From Bacteroidota bacterium (lineage in GTDB: Bacteria > Bacteroidota > Bacteroidia > B-17B0 > Aurantibacillaceae), in NCBI GenBank assembly GCA_013697245.1, contig JACCXH010000051.1, positions 62,001 to 126,000 of the forward strand: a DNA stretch of 64,000 bases, in the 5' to 3' direction. Each line of letters opens with the position of its first letter. Within the stretch, counting starts at the first letter, position 1. The notes beneath the pieces were generated by a model that did not search any database, had not been told where the DNA came from, and was given only the letters and a program-made list of their open reading frames with translations. The translations under genes and the position numbers were made by a program. Positions 26,195-34,673 of the stretch are shown one piece after another.

Positions 26195-27496
26195 ATGAGG
26201 AGATCTATAATTTGGTTCAAAACAGATCTGCGTTTACATGATAATGAAACGCTGATAGAAGCCATTAACCATAGCGACGAAATACTACCGGTGTATTGTT
26301 TTGACAATAGTCATTTTAATATTACCGAATTTGGATTAAAAAAAACCGGCAATTTTAGAGCCCAGTTTATATTAGAATCACTTCTGGACTTAGATAGTAA
26401 ATTAAGAAAAATAGGCTCAGGACTTCTAATTTTAAATGGCCATCCAAAAGATGAACTATTAAGAATAGCATCTCAATATGGTGCCAGCAAAGTTTATGCA
26501 AAAAAAGAAGTTGCCTTTGAAGAAAAGAGAACTGAAGCGGAGGTTGAAAAAGAATTATGGAAGATAAACTGTACACTTGAAACATTTAGCACAAGCACTC
26601 TTTACCATGCGGTTGATTTACCTTTTTCTATTAAAGATATACCTGATGTTTTTACAATATTTAGACGAAAGGTAGAAAAAGAGTCGGCTATTCGTACAAT
26701 TTTTGACACTCCGGCGCAAATCAAATCTCCTAAAATAAATCACCTTGTCTTACCAACTTTAGAAGAATTAGGATTAACAAAACCTATTAACGATAAACGA
26801 AAAGCGTTTAATTTTAAAGGTGGAGAAACGGAAGGTTATGCTCGACTGCATTATTATTTTTCGCAAAGTAAAGCTGTTTCTAATTATAAAGAAACACGCA
26901 ATGGTTTAGTTGGAGCAGATTATTCTACAAAATTTTCGGCCTGGTTAGCTCAGGGTTGTTTATCGCCACGAGAGATCTATTACGAGCTAAAAAAATATGA
27001 ATCTGTGTATGGAGAAAATGATTCAACCTACTGGTTGGTGTTTGAATTATTTTGGCGTGATTATTTTCGTTTTATGATGAAGAAATATCGCCAAAAATTA
27101 TTTTTGCAATCTGGAATTAAAACATGGGAGACAAATCTAAAAGTTCATAATCAAGAAGTGTTTGAGAAATGGATTAATGGCAAAACAGGAATAGATTTTG
27201 TTGACGCTAATATGCAGGAATTAAAATTGACAGGTTTTATAAGTAATCGTGGCAGGCAAATTGTAGCCAGTTATTTGGTGAACGACTTAAAACTAGACTG
27301 GCGTTATGGAGCAGCTTATTTTGAACAGCAACTAATTGATTATGATGTTTGCAGCAATTGGGGTAATTGGGCATACTTAGCTGGTGTTGGAAACGACCCG
27401 CGAGGTAACAGATACTTCAATATTGAGAAACAAGCACTTGAGTACGATGCTAAAAAATTGTACAGAAATTTGTGGTTAAATAAACGAATAAATTAA
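26195..27496 (+). CDS. DASH-family cryptochrome
   Basis: The 433-residue protein starts immediately after the preceding stop (TAA-ATG), so translation is coupled. The N-terminal antenna domain begins RSIIWFKTDLRLHDNETL. The FAD domain carries KFSAWLAQGCLSPREIYYEL, LVFELFWRDYFRFM, TGFISNRGRQIVASYLVNDL, DWRYGAAYFEQQLIDYDVCSNWGNWAYLAG and GNDPRGNRYFN, all hallmarks of Cry-DASH. These proteins bind FAD and MTHF and repair cyclobutane dimers in single-stranded or looped DNA. Length fits bacterial members, which lack the plant C-terminal extension. Confidence 0.96.
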   Translation: MRRSIIWFKTDLRLHDNETLIEAINHSDEILPVYCFDNSHFNITEFGLKKTGNFRAQFILESLLDLDSKLRKIGSGLLILNGHPKDELLRIASQYGASKVYAKKEVAFEEKRTEAEVEKELWKINCTLETFSTSTLYHAVDLPFSIKDIPDVFTIFRRKVEKESAIRTIFDTPAQIKSPKINHLVLPTLEELGLTKPINDKRKAFNFKGGETEGYARLHYYFSQSKAVSNYKETRNGLVGADYSTKFSAWLAQGCLSPREIYYELKKYESVYGENDSTYWLVFELFWRDYFRFMMKKYRQKLFLQSGIKTWETNLKVHNQEVFEKWINGKTGIDFVDANMQELKLTGFISNRGRQIVASYLVNDLKLDWRYGAAYFEQQLIDYDVCSNWGNWAYLAGVGNDPRGNRYFNIEKQALEYDAKKLYRNLWLNKRIN

Positions 27497-27725
27497 TCGT
27501 CGGCTTTAATTTTTTGTTCCTTAACTCATTGTATGTTACGCGTAGCTTAGCTAAATCTGTTGATGAATAATTAAATCCCATATTTGAACACGTGATAATA
27601 TTTTCAAAATCAATAACAAGATCTATCTTTTCTATAGACTTTAAAACCTTATTATTAGTGGATCTGTTTCCGGTTTGGAAAAAGGTTGCGATTTCTTTAA
27701 CACAAATGTTTATGCGTCGCTTCAA
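27450..27725 (-). CDS. STAS-like (DUF4325-type) small protein, possibly frameshifted
   Basis: A 91-codon frame from a TTG includes VKEIATFFQTGNRSTNNKV and IDLVIDFENIITCSNMGF, which vaguely resembles STAS-like DUF4325 proteins (DFENI...S). Its 3' end runs 47 bases into the Cry-DASH gene on the other strand. A one-base shift near its end would instead finish ...KKLKADD with a stop at 27493-27495, back to back with the Cry-DASH stop, which looks more natural. It is therefore probably a real but damaged gene. Low certainty on both family and integrity. Confidence 0.35.
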   Translation of the reverse strand: MKRRINICVKEIATFFQTGNRSTNNKVLKSIEKIDLVIDFENIITCSNMGFNYSSTDLAKLRVTYNELRNKKLKPTINLFVYLTTNFCTIF

Positions 27726-27795
27726 TGTTGATTAAACATAGAGCCCTCTGTGGGACAATTAATTTCCACGTTTGTCAAACCGCTTTTAGCTTTAG

Positions 27796-28014
27796 TTATT
27801 TTTTATGAATATCAATTTTCCGTATTTCTCCTTTAGCATTTCGAATTTTTAAAGTTGCAATTTTTACATCTAATAATGGTGAGTTTAAAAGAAATTCACA
27901 TTCAGAAATATTTAGCATTTCTTTTTCGTTAATAGAAAGGATTTCATCACCAATTGATATTTTCTTTAGTGAGACAGTAAATTCTCTAAATTTCCGACCT
28001 CTTCTCCCAGTCTT
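27796..28014 (-). pseudogene. PDZ-domain fragment
   Basis: One minus-strand frame reads GRKFREFTVSLKKISIGDEILSINEKEML and later LLDVKIATLKIRNAKGEIRKIDIHKK before a TAA. ISIGDEILSIN is the conserved core of a PDZ domain, and the tail fits the end of Bacteroidota aspartyl-protease/PDZ or similar proteins. There is no start codon; the preceding frame is closed by TAA at 28015-28017, and the segment expected before the core (SPAxxAGI-like) is missing. It is a leftover 3' fragment of a larger gene. With the STAS-like frame it fills most of the 546-base gap between Cry-DASH and the HxlR gene. Confidence 0.5.
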
Positions 28015-28042
28015 TTAATAATATTTTGTTGAAGAATATCTA

Positions 28043-28363
28043 TCATTTCTTTTTTAAAACATTTTCTGTTCCCCAATTGCACATGGCTTTCATTACAGGT
28101 TTTAATGATTTTCCTTTTTCACTCAGTTCATACACAACACGTGGTGGAATTTCTTTATACTCGGTTCTTGTAATAAGGCCATCAGCTTCTAACTCCTTTA
28201 ATTGTTCAGTTAATATTTTACGACTAATGCCAGTTATAATAGCATCTAATTGGCCAAAACGTTTACTTCCGTTTGATAATGTCCAGATAATAATCGGCTT
28301 CCATCTGCCTCCAATAACACTTAACGTAGCTGTTACCGGACATTGATACACTTCTTTTTTCAT
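28043..28363 (-). CDS. HxlR-family redox-type transcriptional regulator
   Basis: The 106-residue protein is a winged-helix HxlR regulator: CPVTATLSVIGGRWKPIIIWTL, RFGQLDAIITGISRKILTEQLKELEADGLI and PPRVVYELSEKGKSLKPV. Cys8 in YQCPV is the position used by YodB, CatR and HypR to sense quinones, diamide or disulphide stress. It is transcribed away from a five-gene reductase/OsmC operon, with a palindrome between the two. It very likely represses that operon until oxidised or alkylated. Confidence 0.93.
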   Translation of the reverse strand: MKKEVYQCPVTATLSVIGGRWKPIIIWTLSNGSKRFGQLDAIITGISRKILTEQLKELEADGLITRTEYKEIPPRVVYELSEKGKSLKPVMKAMCNWGTENVLKKK

Positions 28364-28398
28364 TAGTTACCTTTTTGTTACCACTTTATTTTTTACTT

Positions 28399-28417
28399 TA
28401 GTTACTATATGTAACTA
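28399..28417. promoter_or_regulatory. palindromic operator between hxlR and its target operon
   Basis: TAGTTAC-TATAT-GTAACTA is a perfect 7-bp inverted repeat with a 5-base spacer. Further GTTAC half-sites occur at 28365-28370 and 28377-28382. Such a dyad fits an HxlR dimer, and it overlaps TACTTTA (28394-28400), a possible -7 element for the rightward operon. Confidence 0.5.
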
Positions 28418-28474
28418 TTATTAGTTCCTTTACAAAACTAACTAAATTAAGTTAAACCACAAAAACAAAAAAAC

Positions 28475-29359
28475 ATGATCGTAGTAACAGGCGCAACCGG
28501 ACATATCGGTTCTAAAACAGTAGCTAATTTATTAGCTAAAGGAAAACAAGTAAAAGCAATTGGTCGTAATGACGAAAAGTTGCAAGCATTAAAAAAACTA
28601 GGAGCAAGCATTGAAAAAGGTGATTTACATGATGCCTCTTTTTTAAGCAATGCATTTAAAGGAGCGGAAGCTGTATTTCTTATTATCCCTCCAAATTTAC
28701 AATCTAACAATATTGGTAAGTACCAAGATGAAGTTGGAGAAGCACAAGTAATAGCTATTAAAAATTCAGGTGTTAAAAACGTAGTTTTTATTTCATCACA
28801 AGGCGCACAGGATATTGAAAATACAGGCATTGTAGCCGGTTTAGGCAGACAAGAACTTCGTTTAAATAAATTAGCTGAAGACGTAAACGTCATAAGTTTA
28901 AGGGCTAGTTATTTTATGGAGAACTTATTCAATCAAATTGGAATTATAAAAGGCATGGGAATTATTGGTTCACCGGTTAAAGCAAATTTAAGTATGGGTA
29001 TGATTGCCACGAAAGACATTGCAGAAGTAGCAGCCAATAAATTGTCTTCCTTAAATTTTAAAGGAAAATCATTTTTAGATTTATTAGGTGACAGACACTA
29101 TAATCATACTGAAGTTGCGGCTATCGTTGGAAAGGCCATTAACAAACCGGAATTACCTTACATTGAATTTCCGTTTGAAGATAATAAAAAAGCATTATTA
29201 GAATATGGTATTTCAGAAAGTGTAGCGGATGCATTTAACGGAATGTATGTTGGTATTAATGCAGGATTATTTAATATATCTTCTCGCACCGCAGAAACCA
29301 CTACACCAACAACTTTAGAAGATTTCACCAATAATGTATTTAAATTTGCTTTACAATAA
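28475..29359 (+). CDS. NmrA/QorB-type NAD(P)-binding quinone reductase-like protein
   Basis: The 294-residue atypical short-chain dehydrogenase starts MIVVTGATGHIGSKTVANL (NAD(P)-binding GATGHIG at residues 6-12). It continues with VFLIIPPN, NVVFISSQGA and SLRASYFMENLF, the NmrA/QorB-like pattern. It lacks the YxxxK pair of classical SDRs. QorB-like members reduce quinones with NADPH, and others sense the NADP redox state. It is the first gene of the operon divergent from the HxlR regulator, which suggests quinone or electrophile detoxification. Confidence 0.86.
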   Translation: MIVVTGATGHIGSKTVANLLAKGKQVKAIGRNDEKLQALKKLGASIEKGDLHDASFLSNAFKGAEAVFLIIPPNLQSNNIGKYQDEVGEAQVIAIKNSGVKNVVFISSQGAQDIENTGIVAGLGRQELRLNKLAEDVNVISLRASYFMENLFNQIGIIKGMGIIGSPVKANLSMGMIATKDIAEVAANKLSSLNFKGKSFLDLLGDRHYNHTEVAAIVGKAINKPELPYIEFPFEDNKKALLEYGISESVADAFNGMYVGINAGLFNISSRTAETTTPTTLEDFTNNVFKFALQ

Positions 29360-29381
29360 ATTTTAAAAAAAAGAAAACACT

Positions 29382-29819
29382 ATGCAACGTAAATCAAGTG
29401 CCGTATGGCAAGGAACAGGAATGGAGGGTAAAGGTAGCCTAACATCAACCAGTAACGTATTAAATAATACGCCTTATTCTTTTCAAACACGTTTTAAAAG
29501 TGAAGATGGAAAGGCGGGCACAAATCCTGAAGAATTAATAGCTGCGGCACATGCCGGTTGTTATAGTATGGCATTAAGTTTTCAATTAGGTGGCGCAGGC
29601 TTTCCTCCCACTGAATTAAAAACGGATGCTATTTTGACGATGGAAAATGAAGGTGGTCATTTTGTAATTAAAGGAATTCATTTAGAATTACTAGGTGTTG
29701 TTCCAAATATTACTGAGGAAAAATTTATTGAAATTGCTAATAATGCAAAATCAACCTGCCCGGTAAGTAAAGCATTATCCTCACTAGAAATTACATTAAC
29801 CGCAACATTAAAGAAATAA
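29382..29819 (+). CDS. osmC: OsmC-family peroxiredoxin
   Basis: The 145-residue protein has the OsmC/Ohr fold. GTNPEELIAAAHAGCYSMALSFQL holds the first active-site cysteine, and AKSTCPVSKALSSLEITL holds the second. These cysteines reduce organic and lipid hydroperoxides. NPEELIAAAHAGCYSMALS is typical of OsmC rather than Ohr. Its place in an HxlR-controlled operon fits peroxide or electrophile defence. The next gene starts 2 bases after its stop. Confidence 0.93.
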   Translation: MQRKSSAVWQGTGMEGKGSLTSTSNVLNNTPYSFQTRFKSEDGKAGTNPEELIAAAHAGCYSMALSFQLGGAGFPPTELKTDAILTMENEGGHFVIKGIHLELLGVVPNITEEKFIEIANNAKSTCPVSKALSSLEITLTATLKK

Positions 29820-29821
29820 CT

Positions 29822-30205
29822 ATGAGTTGGAATCATTCAATTAACTGGTTTGAAATACCGGCACTAAATTTAGAGCGGGCATTTAATTTTTATAATATTG
29901 TTTTGGGAGGGCATGTTCGAAAAGGCACTTTTGGAAATGGTGACTTAGTATTATTCGACGTGCCTTTTTCTACAGGTGAAGCCGTTGGAGGAGCCATCGT
30001 AGTTAGACCGGATTTAAAACCTACAACTGAAGGGCCGGTGATATACATTAACACGTTTGATAACATTGATGAATGTATTAATCGTGTAAGCGTAGCAGGC
30101 GGTAAAGTAATTGTTGATAAAATAGATTTAGGCAAATTTGGCTATAGTGCAATAATAATCGACTCTGAAGGAAATAAAATAGGCTTACATCAAAACACAA
30201 AATAA
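29822..30205 (+). CDS. VOC-family (glyoxalase-like) protein
   Basis: The 127-residue protein has the two beta-alpha-beta-beta-beta modules of the vicinal oxygen chelate fold: INWFEIPALNLERAFNFYN at the start and KVIVDKIDLGKFGYSAIIIDSEGNKIGLHQ at the end. The metal-ligand positions of true glyoxalase I are only partly kept, so it may be a binding protein rather than an enzyme. It is packed 2 bases after osmC and 2 bases before the next gene. Confidence 0.87.
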   Translation: MSWNHSINWFEIPALNLERAFNFYNIVLGGHVRKGTFGNGDLVLFDVPFSTGEAVGGAIVVRPDLKPTTEGPVIYINTFDNIDECINRVSVAGGKVIVDKIDLGKFGYSAIIIDSEGNKIGLHQNTK

Positions 30206-30207
30206 AA

Positions 30208-30825
30208 ATGAATATTGCAATAATAGGATCAGGAAATGTAGGTGGCGCCTTGGCAAAAAGATTTGCCGATGTTGGCCATCAAATTATACTCGGTGTTAGA
30301 AACATCAGTGAATTTAAAGGAAAAGAATTGCTTTCATATTCTAAAAATATTTCGGCAAATACTATTCCTGAAGCGGTAAAAGCGGCAGAGATAATTATAA
30401 TTTCTGTTCCTGCCCAATTAACATCTGAGGTAGCGAAATCTTTAGGAGATGTTTCAGGCAAAATTATTATTGATACAATGAATGCTGTATCATTAAAACC
30501 CGAAGGATTTACAAATACCGGCGATGCAATTATAGCTAATTGTAATACAAGCGAAATTGTAAAATGCTTTAATACAACAGGGTTTGAGAATATTTTAAAT
30601 CCCATTTATGAAGGAAAAGGAATTGATATGTTTACCGCCGGCTCTAGCGAGAAAGCAAGGCAAGTAGCTCAACAATTAGCAAAAGAAATTGGTTTTGAAA
30701 ATGTGTATCATTTTGGAGGAAACGATAAATTTACACTCATCGAACAATTTGCTTTTAGTTGGATTAATCTCGCTATTCTTCAAAAACAAGGAAGAGATAT
30801 GGCATTTAGGATTGTAAGACGATGA
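30208..30825 (+). CDS. F420-reductase-like NADP-binding oxidoreductase
   Basis: The 205-residue protein has an N-terminal Rossmann domain, MNIAIIGSGNVGGALAKRFADVGHQIILGVRN, followed by IIIISVPAQ and IIIDTMNAVSLKPEGFTNTGDAI and then FNTTGFENI, as in the NADP oxidoreductase coenzyme F420-dependent family. In Bacteroidota, which do not make F420, these proteins are assumed to use NADP with another partner. Its last four bases overlap the next gene's start (ATGA), so translation is coupled. Confidence 0.85.
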   Translation: MNIAIIGSGNVGGALAKRFADVGHQIILGVRNISEFKGKELLSYSKNISANTIPEAVKAAEIIIISVPAQLTSEVAKSLGDVSGKIIIDTMNAVSLKPEGFTNTGDAIIANCNTSEIVKCFNTTGFENILNPIYEGKGIDMFTAGSSEKARQVAQQLAKEIGFENVYHFGGNDKFTLIEQFAFSWINLAILQKQGRDMAFRIVRR

Positions 30826-31559
30826 AAATTGCTTTAGTAACAGGCGCTTACAAAGGTTTAGGATTAGAATGGTGTAAGCAATTATCAAATATTGGTTATA
30901 CCGTAATTCTAACTGCACGTGATATTGAGAAGGCAAAAGAAGCTGCTTTAATAATGGATCCAACTTTAACTAAAGTAATTCCAAAAGCGTTGGAAGTAAC
31001 TGACGAGCATCAAATCAGAGAACTTGTTGATTGGGTAAATCTAACATTTGGAAAGTTGGATGTTCTGATCAATAACGCTGGTATTAACTCAGGTACAAGG
31101 GCTAAAGGAGATAAGGAATTAGCACAAAAGAATTTGTCGTTAGAAATTTTAGACGCTACTGAGGTTTTAAATATGTTTCATATTAATGCTATTGCTCCTG
31201 TATTAGTTGCCAAGTATTTTAAAGGAGTATTAGCTAAAGCAGAAATACCAAAAATTATAAATATTGGAAGTTGGTTGGGAAGCATTTCTATTAAAACCAC
31301 GGGAGGCAATTACAGTTATGCTGTCAGTAAATCAGCGCTTAATATGATGACACGAGCATTGGCTTTTGATTTAGTAAAAGAAAATATCATAACTGTTGTT
31401 GTTAATCCGGGCTGGGTGCAAACCGATATGGGTGGGGGAAAAGCCGCACTTACAACTGAGCAATCTGTTAAGGGATTATTAGAAAACGTCTTACATAAAA
31501 TTACGTTACAGGATAATGGTAAGTTTCTGCAGTGGGATGGAAGTGAACATACTTGGTAA
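30822..31559 (+). CDS. short-chain dehydrogenase/reductase
   Basis: The 245-residue classical SDR has the nucleotide-binding TGAYKGLGLEW near residue 7, the structural LINNAGINSG, the catalytic YSYAVSKSALN (Tyr and Lys of YxxxK) and VNPGWVQTDMGG. YKGLGLEWCKQL resembles carbonyl-reductase-like SDRs. It is the last of five genes downstream of the HxlR operator and probably reduces carbonyl products of oxidative damage. The substrate is unknown. Confidence 0.92.
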   Translation: MKIALVTGAYKGLGLEWCKQLSNIGYTVILTARDIEKAKEAALIMDPTLTKVIPKALEVTDEHQIRELVDWVNLTFGKLDVLINNAGINSGTRAKGDKELAQKNLSLEILDATEVLNMFHINAIAPVLVAKYFKGVLAKAEIPKIINIGSWLGSISIKTTGGNYSYAVSKSALNMMTRALAFDLVKENIITVVVNPGWVQTDMGGGKAALTTEQSVKGLLENVLHKITLQDNGKFLQWDGSEHTW

Positions 31560-31672
31560 ATAAACTATTTATTGAATTTTACGAAGGGTTTTCATTCAAT
31601 CTGAGAGCTCATAAATTAGATCCGCAGAAAACTTAAGCATTGAAATCAATACCATTTAATTTATAAGTTAGC

Positions 31673-32635
31673 TTAAATTAGTTGTACAACATAAAGATAC
31701 AACGGCATCCCAATCGTAATATTTAAAGGAAATGTTATCGCTAATGCCATTGGTAAATAAAGCCCTGGGTTTGCTTTTGGTATGGCAATTTTCATAGCAG
31801 CAGGAACAGCGATGTAAGATGCGCTGGCCGCTAAAACCGCAAAAATAAATCTGTTGGCAATGTCGTTTGTAACTATTGAACTCACGAATGCTACTGCGCA
31901 TCCATTAAAAAGAGGTATTATAATTGCAAATATCAAGGGGAACAAACTATTACCAACAAAGGAACTTAATTTACGACCACTTGTTATGCCCATATCCAGT
32001 AAAAAAATTGCTAAGAATCCTTTGAAAATATCATTTGTAAAGGGCTTAATACCTTCAGCTTGTTTAGCATTAGCTAATAATCCTATAATTAAACTACCTA
32101 AAATTAAAAGAACACTGCCATTTGTGAATGAATGTTTGATAATAGATAATTTACTAACCTCACTATTTCCTTCTTTGTTGTAAATAGACATCAAAATTAA
32201 ACCAGCAATTATTGCAGGGGATTCCATCAATGCCATAATTGCAACCATATGACCATGGAGTTGTAGTTTTTGAATATCCAAATAGGACACTGCTGTAACA
32301 AACGTAACAGCGCTAACAGAGCCATAAGCCGCAGCAATAGCACCGGCATCATAAATATTCATTCTCCGCTTTAGTATAAAAAAAGTGTAAAGTGGAATTA
32401 TTAACGAAATTCCAATTCCGAAAAGCATTGACAATAATATTTCAGCGCTAAATGTTTCATGTGATAGCTCTTGTCCGCCTTTAAATCCGATGGAAAAAAG
32501 TAAATAAATAGAAATGAACTTGGAAGAGTTAGGTGGGATTTCTAAATCACTTTTTAGTTTAACTGCTATTACGCCTAAAATAAAGAATAGGAATGCTGGA
32601 TTTGTAATATTTGAAATTAATAAATCTAAATTCAT
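31673..32635 (-). CDS. sbtA: sodium-dependent bicarbonate permease, SbtA family
   Basis: The 320-residue membrane protein has about ten hydrophobic helices in two inverted halves. Family features are NPAFLFFILGVIAVKLKSDLEIP near the start, YLLFSIGFKGGQELS, AYGSVSAVTFVTA, MALMESPAII and SYIAVPAAMKIAIP. SbtA imports bicarbonate with sodium at high affinity and is best known from cyanobacteria. On the same strand just upstream are a DUF6671-like protein and an exported beta-carbonic anhydrase, which supports inorganic carbon as the substrate. A gap of 210 bases separates it from the DUF6671-like gene, so it may have its own promoter. Confidence 0.93.
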   Translation of the reverse strand: MNLDLLISNITNPAFLFFILGVIAVKLKSDLEIPPNSSKFISIYLLFSIGFKGGQELSHETFSAEILLSMLFGIGISLIIPLYTFFILKRRMNIYDAGAIAAAYGSVSAVTFVTAVSYLDIQKLQLHGHMVAIMALMESPAIIAGLILMSIYNKEGNSEVSKLSIIKHSFTNGSVLLILGSLIIGLLANAKQAEGIKPFTNDIFKGFLAIFLLDMGITSGRKLSSFVGNSLFPLIFAIIIPLFNGCAVAFVSSIVTNDIANRFIFAVLAASASYIAVPAAMKIAIPKANPGLYLPMALAITFPLNITIGMPLYLYVVQLI

Positions 32636-32845
32636 AATTGTTGTTTTTTTACAATCTGTTTTATTTGATATGATCTTCTTTTATTAAAATTTATACCTTA
32701 TCTCAAGTCGTATTAAAAAAAATCGTTTTAGTAAAGATGTAAACCATTGGCAAATGTTTTTCACTACTTTATATTTAATATTGACAATCGGTAAATGTCA
32801 ACCTACGCATTTATACAAGATTGTATTTGAGTCACAATTCAATCT

Positions 32846-33682
32846 TTAAGGATTACAAATATCACAGTACATAGGATCTTCAAATTTTTTTCCATTTGGG
32901 TATAATTTTTCTGAGCTAAAATCGCAGGATTGACAATTTAAAACGTGAAGCAATGTCGATCTTGTTGGCGCCCCACAGTTTTCGCATAATAGACCGGCTT
33001 TTCCGCCGGTAATAGAAAACCCCGGCATTTTACATTTAGGGCATTGTGATTTTAGTTTTTCTATTAGTTTTTTTGTTGCCTTTTCAATCACTTTCATTCT
33101 TGTTGGATTATACATTGCTCTCATGTCGGTTTCCACATAAGTCTCTCCGAACTTATCCATTAAAGTGTAGTAAGCTTCTTTTAGTTTTGCAGCTGTTGTA
33201 ATACCTTTAAAAATATCTTCCTTATTTTCCTTTGATTTTCTAAGGATTAAACCATGAGATGGGAATTGAATAGATTTTGCAAACTCATATAATTCTTTAT
33301 AAGATCTTATTTCAGTGCCATTAAAATTAGTTTGTGTACTAATTTCTCTAGATATAAATTCTAAATTATTTTTTTTATCAACTAGCATAATTATCTCAGA
33401 ATCGGCATTAACAAAAAATAGAGTTGGATGCGATCCAAAAGAGCCTTCACTTGAAACAGCCATATCACATCCCGATAATTCTATAGCCTTTAAACATTTT
33501 TGTCGAGCTGTTTCTATTGGATCATTCAATCTTTCTATTTCACCAGTAAATGTTCCAAATATATCCCTATCAATATCAGGCGAAACAAAACACTTCACGC
33601 CTAATTCTATTTCAAGCAAAGGAGCTATGACTTTTTCTTTTTGATGCTTTGTGGCAATAATTAAGCGTCTACCGTTAAACAT
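32846..33682 (-). CDS. DUF6671-like protein with C-terminal zinc ribbon
   Basis: The 278-residue protein starts MFNGRRLIIATKHQKEKVIAPLLE and ends in a cysteine-rich part: CPKCKMPGF, CENCGAP, CQSCDF and CDICNP, about eight cysteines in four CxxC pairs, likely two zinc ribbons. The family (DUF6671 as I recall it) has no known reaction. Its stop-to-start neighbours are tight: it begins one base after the carbonic anhydrase stop. That placement suggests a role linked to inorganic carbon handling, but this is inference. Confidence 0.78.
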   Translation of the reverse strand: MFNGRRLIIATKHQKEKVIAPLLEIELGVKCFVSPDIDRDIFGTFTGEIERLNDPIETARQKCLKAIELSGCDMAVSSEGSFGSHPTLFFVNADSEIIMLVDKKNNLEFISREISTQTNFNGTEIRSYKELYEFAKSIQFPSHGLILRKSKENKEDIFKGITTAAKLKEAYYTLMDKFGETYVETDMRAMYNPTRMKVIEKATKKLIEKLKSQCPKCKMPGFSITGGKAGLLCENCGAPTRSTLLHVLNCQSCDFSSEKLYPNGKKFEDPMYCDICNP

Positions 33683-33683
33683 T

Positions 33684-34424
33684 TTAATTTTTAATTAATT
33701 CTAGATAATTTTCCGGTAAAAACTCTACTATACCCGATGATAAATTATATACTGCTCCAACAACTTTTAAATTCCCGTTTTTAATTGCTTTTGTTAAAAT
33801 AGGTTCAAGGCTTTTTAATTGTTTAACTTGTAAGGCAACATTTACCTTTACCGCATTATCAATAGTATCACCTTTCATTTTTACAGCAATGTCAGCGGCT
33901 GGTTTAATAGCGTTTATTAGTGTGATTATATGGCCTGGAACATCCGGCAATTTACAAGCTGCTGATACGGCGCCACATTTTGTGTGGCCCAACACAACAA
34001 TTAATTTAGAACCTAAAACAGCGTTTGCAAATTCAATACTACCCCAAGAAGCATACGAGGAAACTTGTCCTGCTGTTCTTATAATAAACAAATCTCCTAA
34101 GCCTTGATCAAAAATTATTTCGCTTGGTACCCGAGAGTCAGAACATCCTACAATTATTGCAAAAGGCTTTTGCCCTGTTTCAACTTCCTTTAATCTAGCT
34201 ATATCTTGATTTGGGTGACTGCTTTTTTGGTTCACAAATCTTATGTTGCCTTCTTTTAAACTTTTCAATGCACTATCTGCGCTAATTTGCCCATAAGCAG
34301 AAAGTGATGTTACTAAAAGAAAAATTGTTGTGATATAAACAAAAATATGTCTTTTTGCGTATGTTTTATTTTTCAATTCAAAATTTATTAGTAGCTGTGT
34401 TTCTTTTATTTCTATTGTATCCAT
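33684..34424 (-). CDS. beta-carbonic anhydrase, exported
   Basis: The 246-residue enzyme interconverts CO2 and bicarbonate. Zinc ligands are Cys94 in VGCSDSR, His147 and Cys150 in LGHTKCG; Asp96 and Arg98 form the catalytic dyad. A hydrophobic stretch at 27-45 ending SLSAYGQ is a signal peptide, so the enzyme acts in the periplasm. The first 24 residues may not be translated, since a start closer to RHIFVY would make a normal signal. It could feed periplasmic bicarbonate to the SbtA permease. Confidence 0.92.
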   Translation of the reverse strand: MDTIEIKETQLLINFELKNKTYAKRHIFVYITTIFLLVTSLSAYGQISADSALKSLKEGNIRFVNQKSSHPNQDIARLKEVETGQKPFAIIVGCSDSRVPSEIIFDQGLGDLFIIRTAGQVSSYASWGSIEFANAVLGSKLIVVLGHTKCGAVSAACKLPDVPGHIITLINAIKPAADIAVKMKGDTIDNAVKVNVALQVKQLKSLEPILTKAIKNGNLKVVGAVYNLSSGIVEFLPENYLELIKN

Positions 34425-34455
34425 GAATTTGTTTTTAAAATGTATCTTTTATTAA

Positions 34456-34671
34456 TTAATTTTCTGATTTTTTTGTTTCACTTTGTTTTTCTACTAAAAT
34501 CGATATCAAGTATATCAGCGTAGTTGCGACAACTACAATAGTCAGAATTGACAGTATTTCTAAAGGTGTTTTGTAACTTCTGTCATCAACTCCATTTGAA
34601 GGAGAAATTAACCCGGCTACGATTAAAAGAATAGAAACGAAGAGCGATTTTAAGTTATTTACTGTTTCCAT
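34456..34671 (-). CDS. small membrane protein of the carbon-uptake locus
   Basis: The 71-residue protein has two hydrophobic helices (LFVSILLIVAGLISP and ILTIVVVATTLIYLISILV) and a charged tail EKQSETKKSEN. It starts 2 bases after the stop of the next upstream membrane protein gene and precedes the carbonic anhydrase gene by about 30 bases. I recognise no family; subunit or accessory of a transporter is a guess. Confidence 0.7.
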   Translation of the reverse strand: METVNNLKSLFVSILLIVAGLISPSNGVDDRSYKTPLEILSILTIVVVATTLIYLISILVEKQSETKKSEN

Positions 34672-34673
34672 TT

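Noticed and set aside
32636-32845. Possible small gene or RNA between sbtA and the DUF6671-like gene
   Set aside because: The 210 bases contain no convincing ORF, hairpin or conserved element that I can see; most likely it holds only the sbtA promoter.
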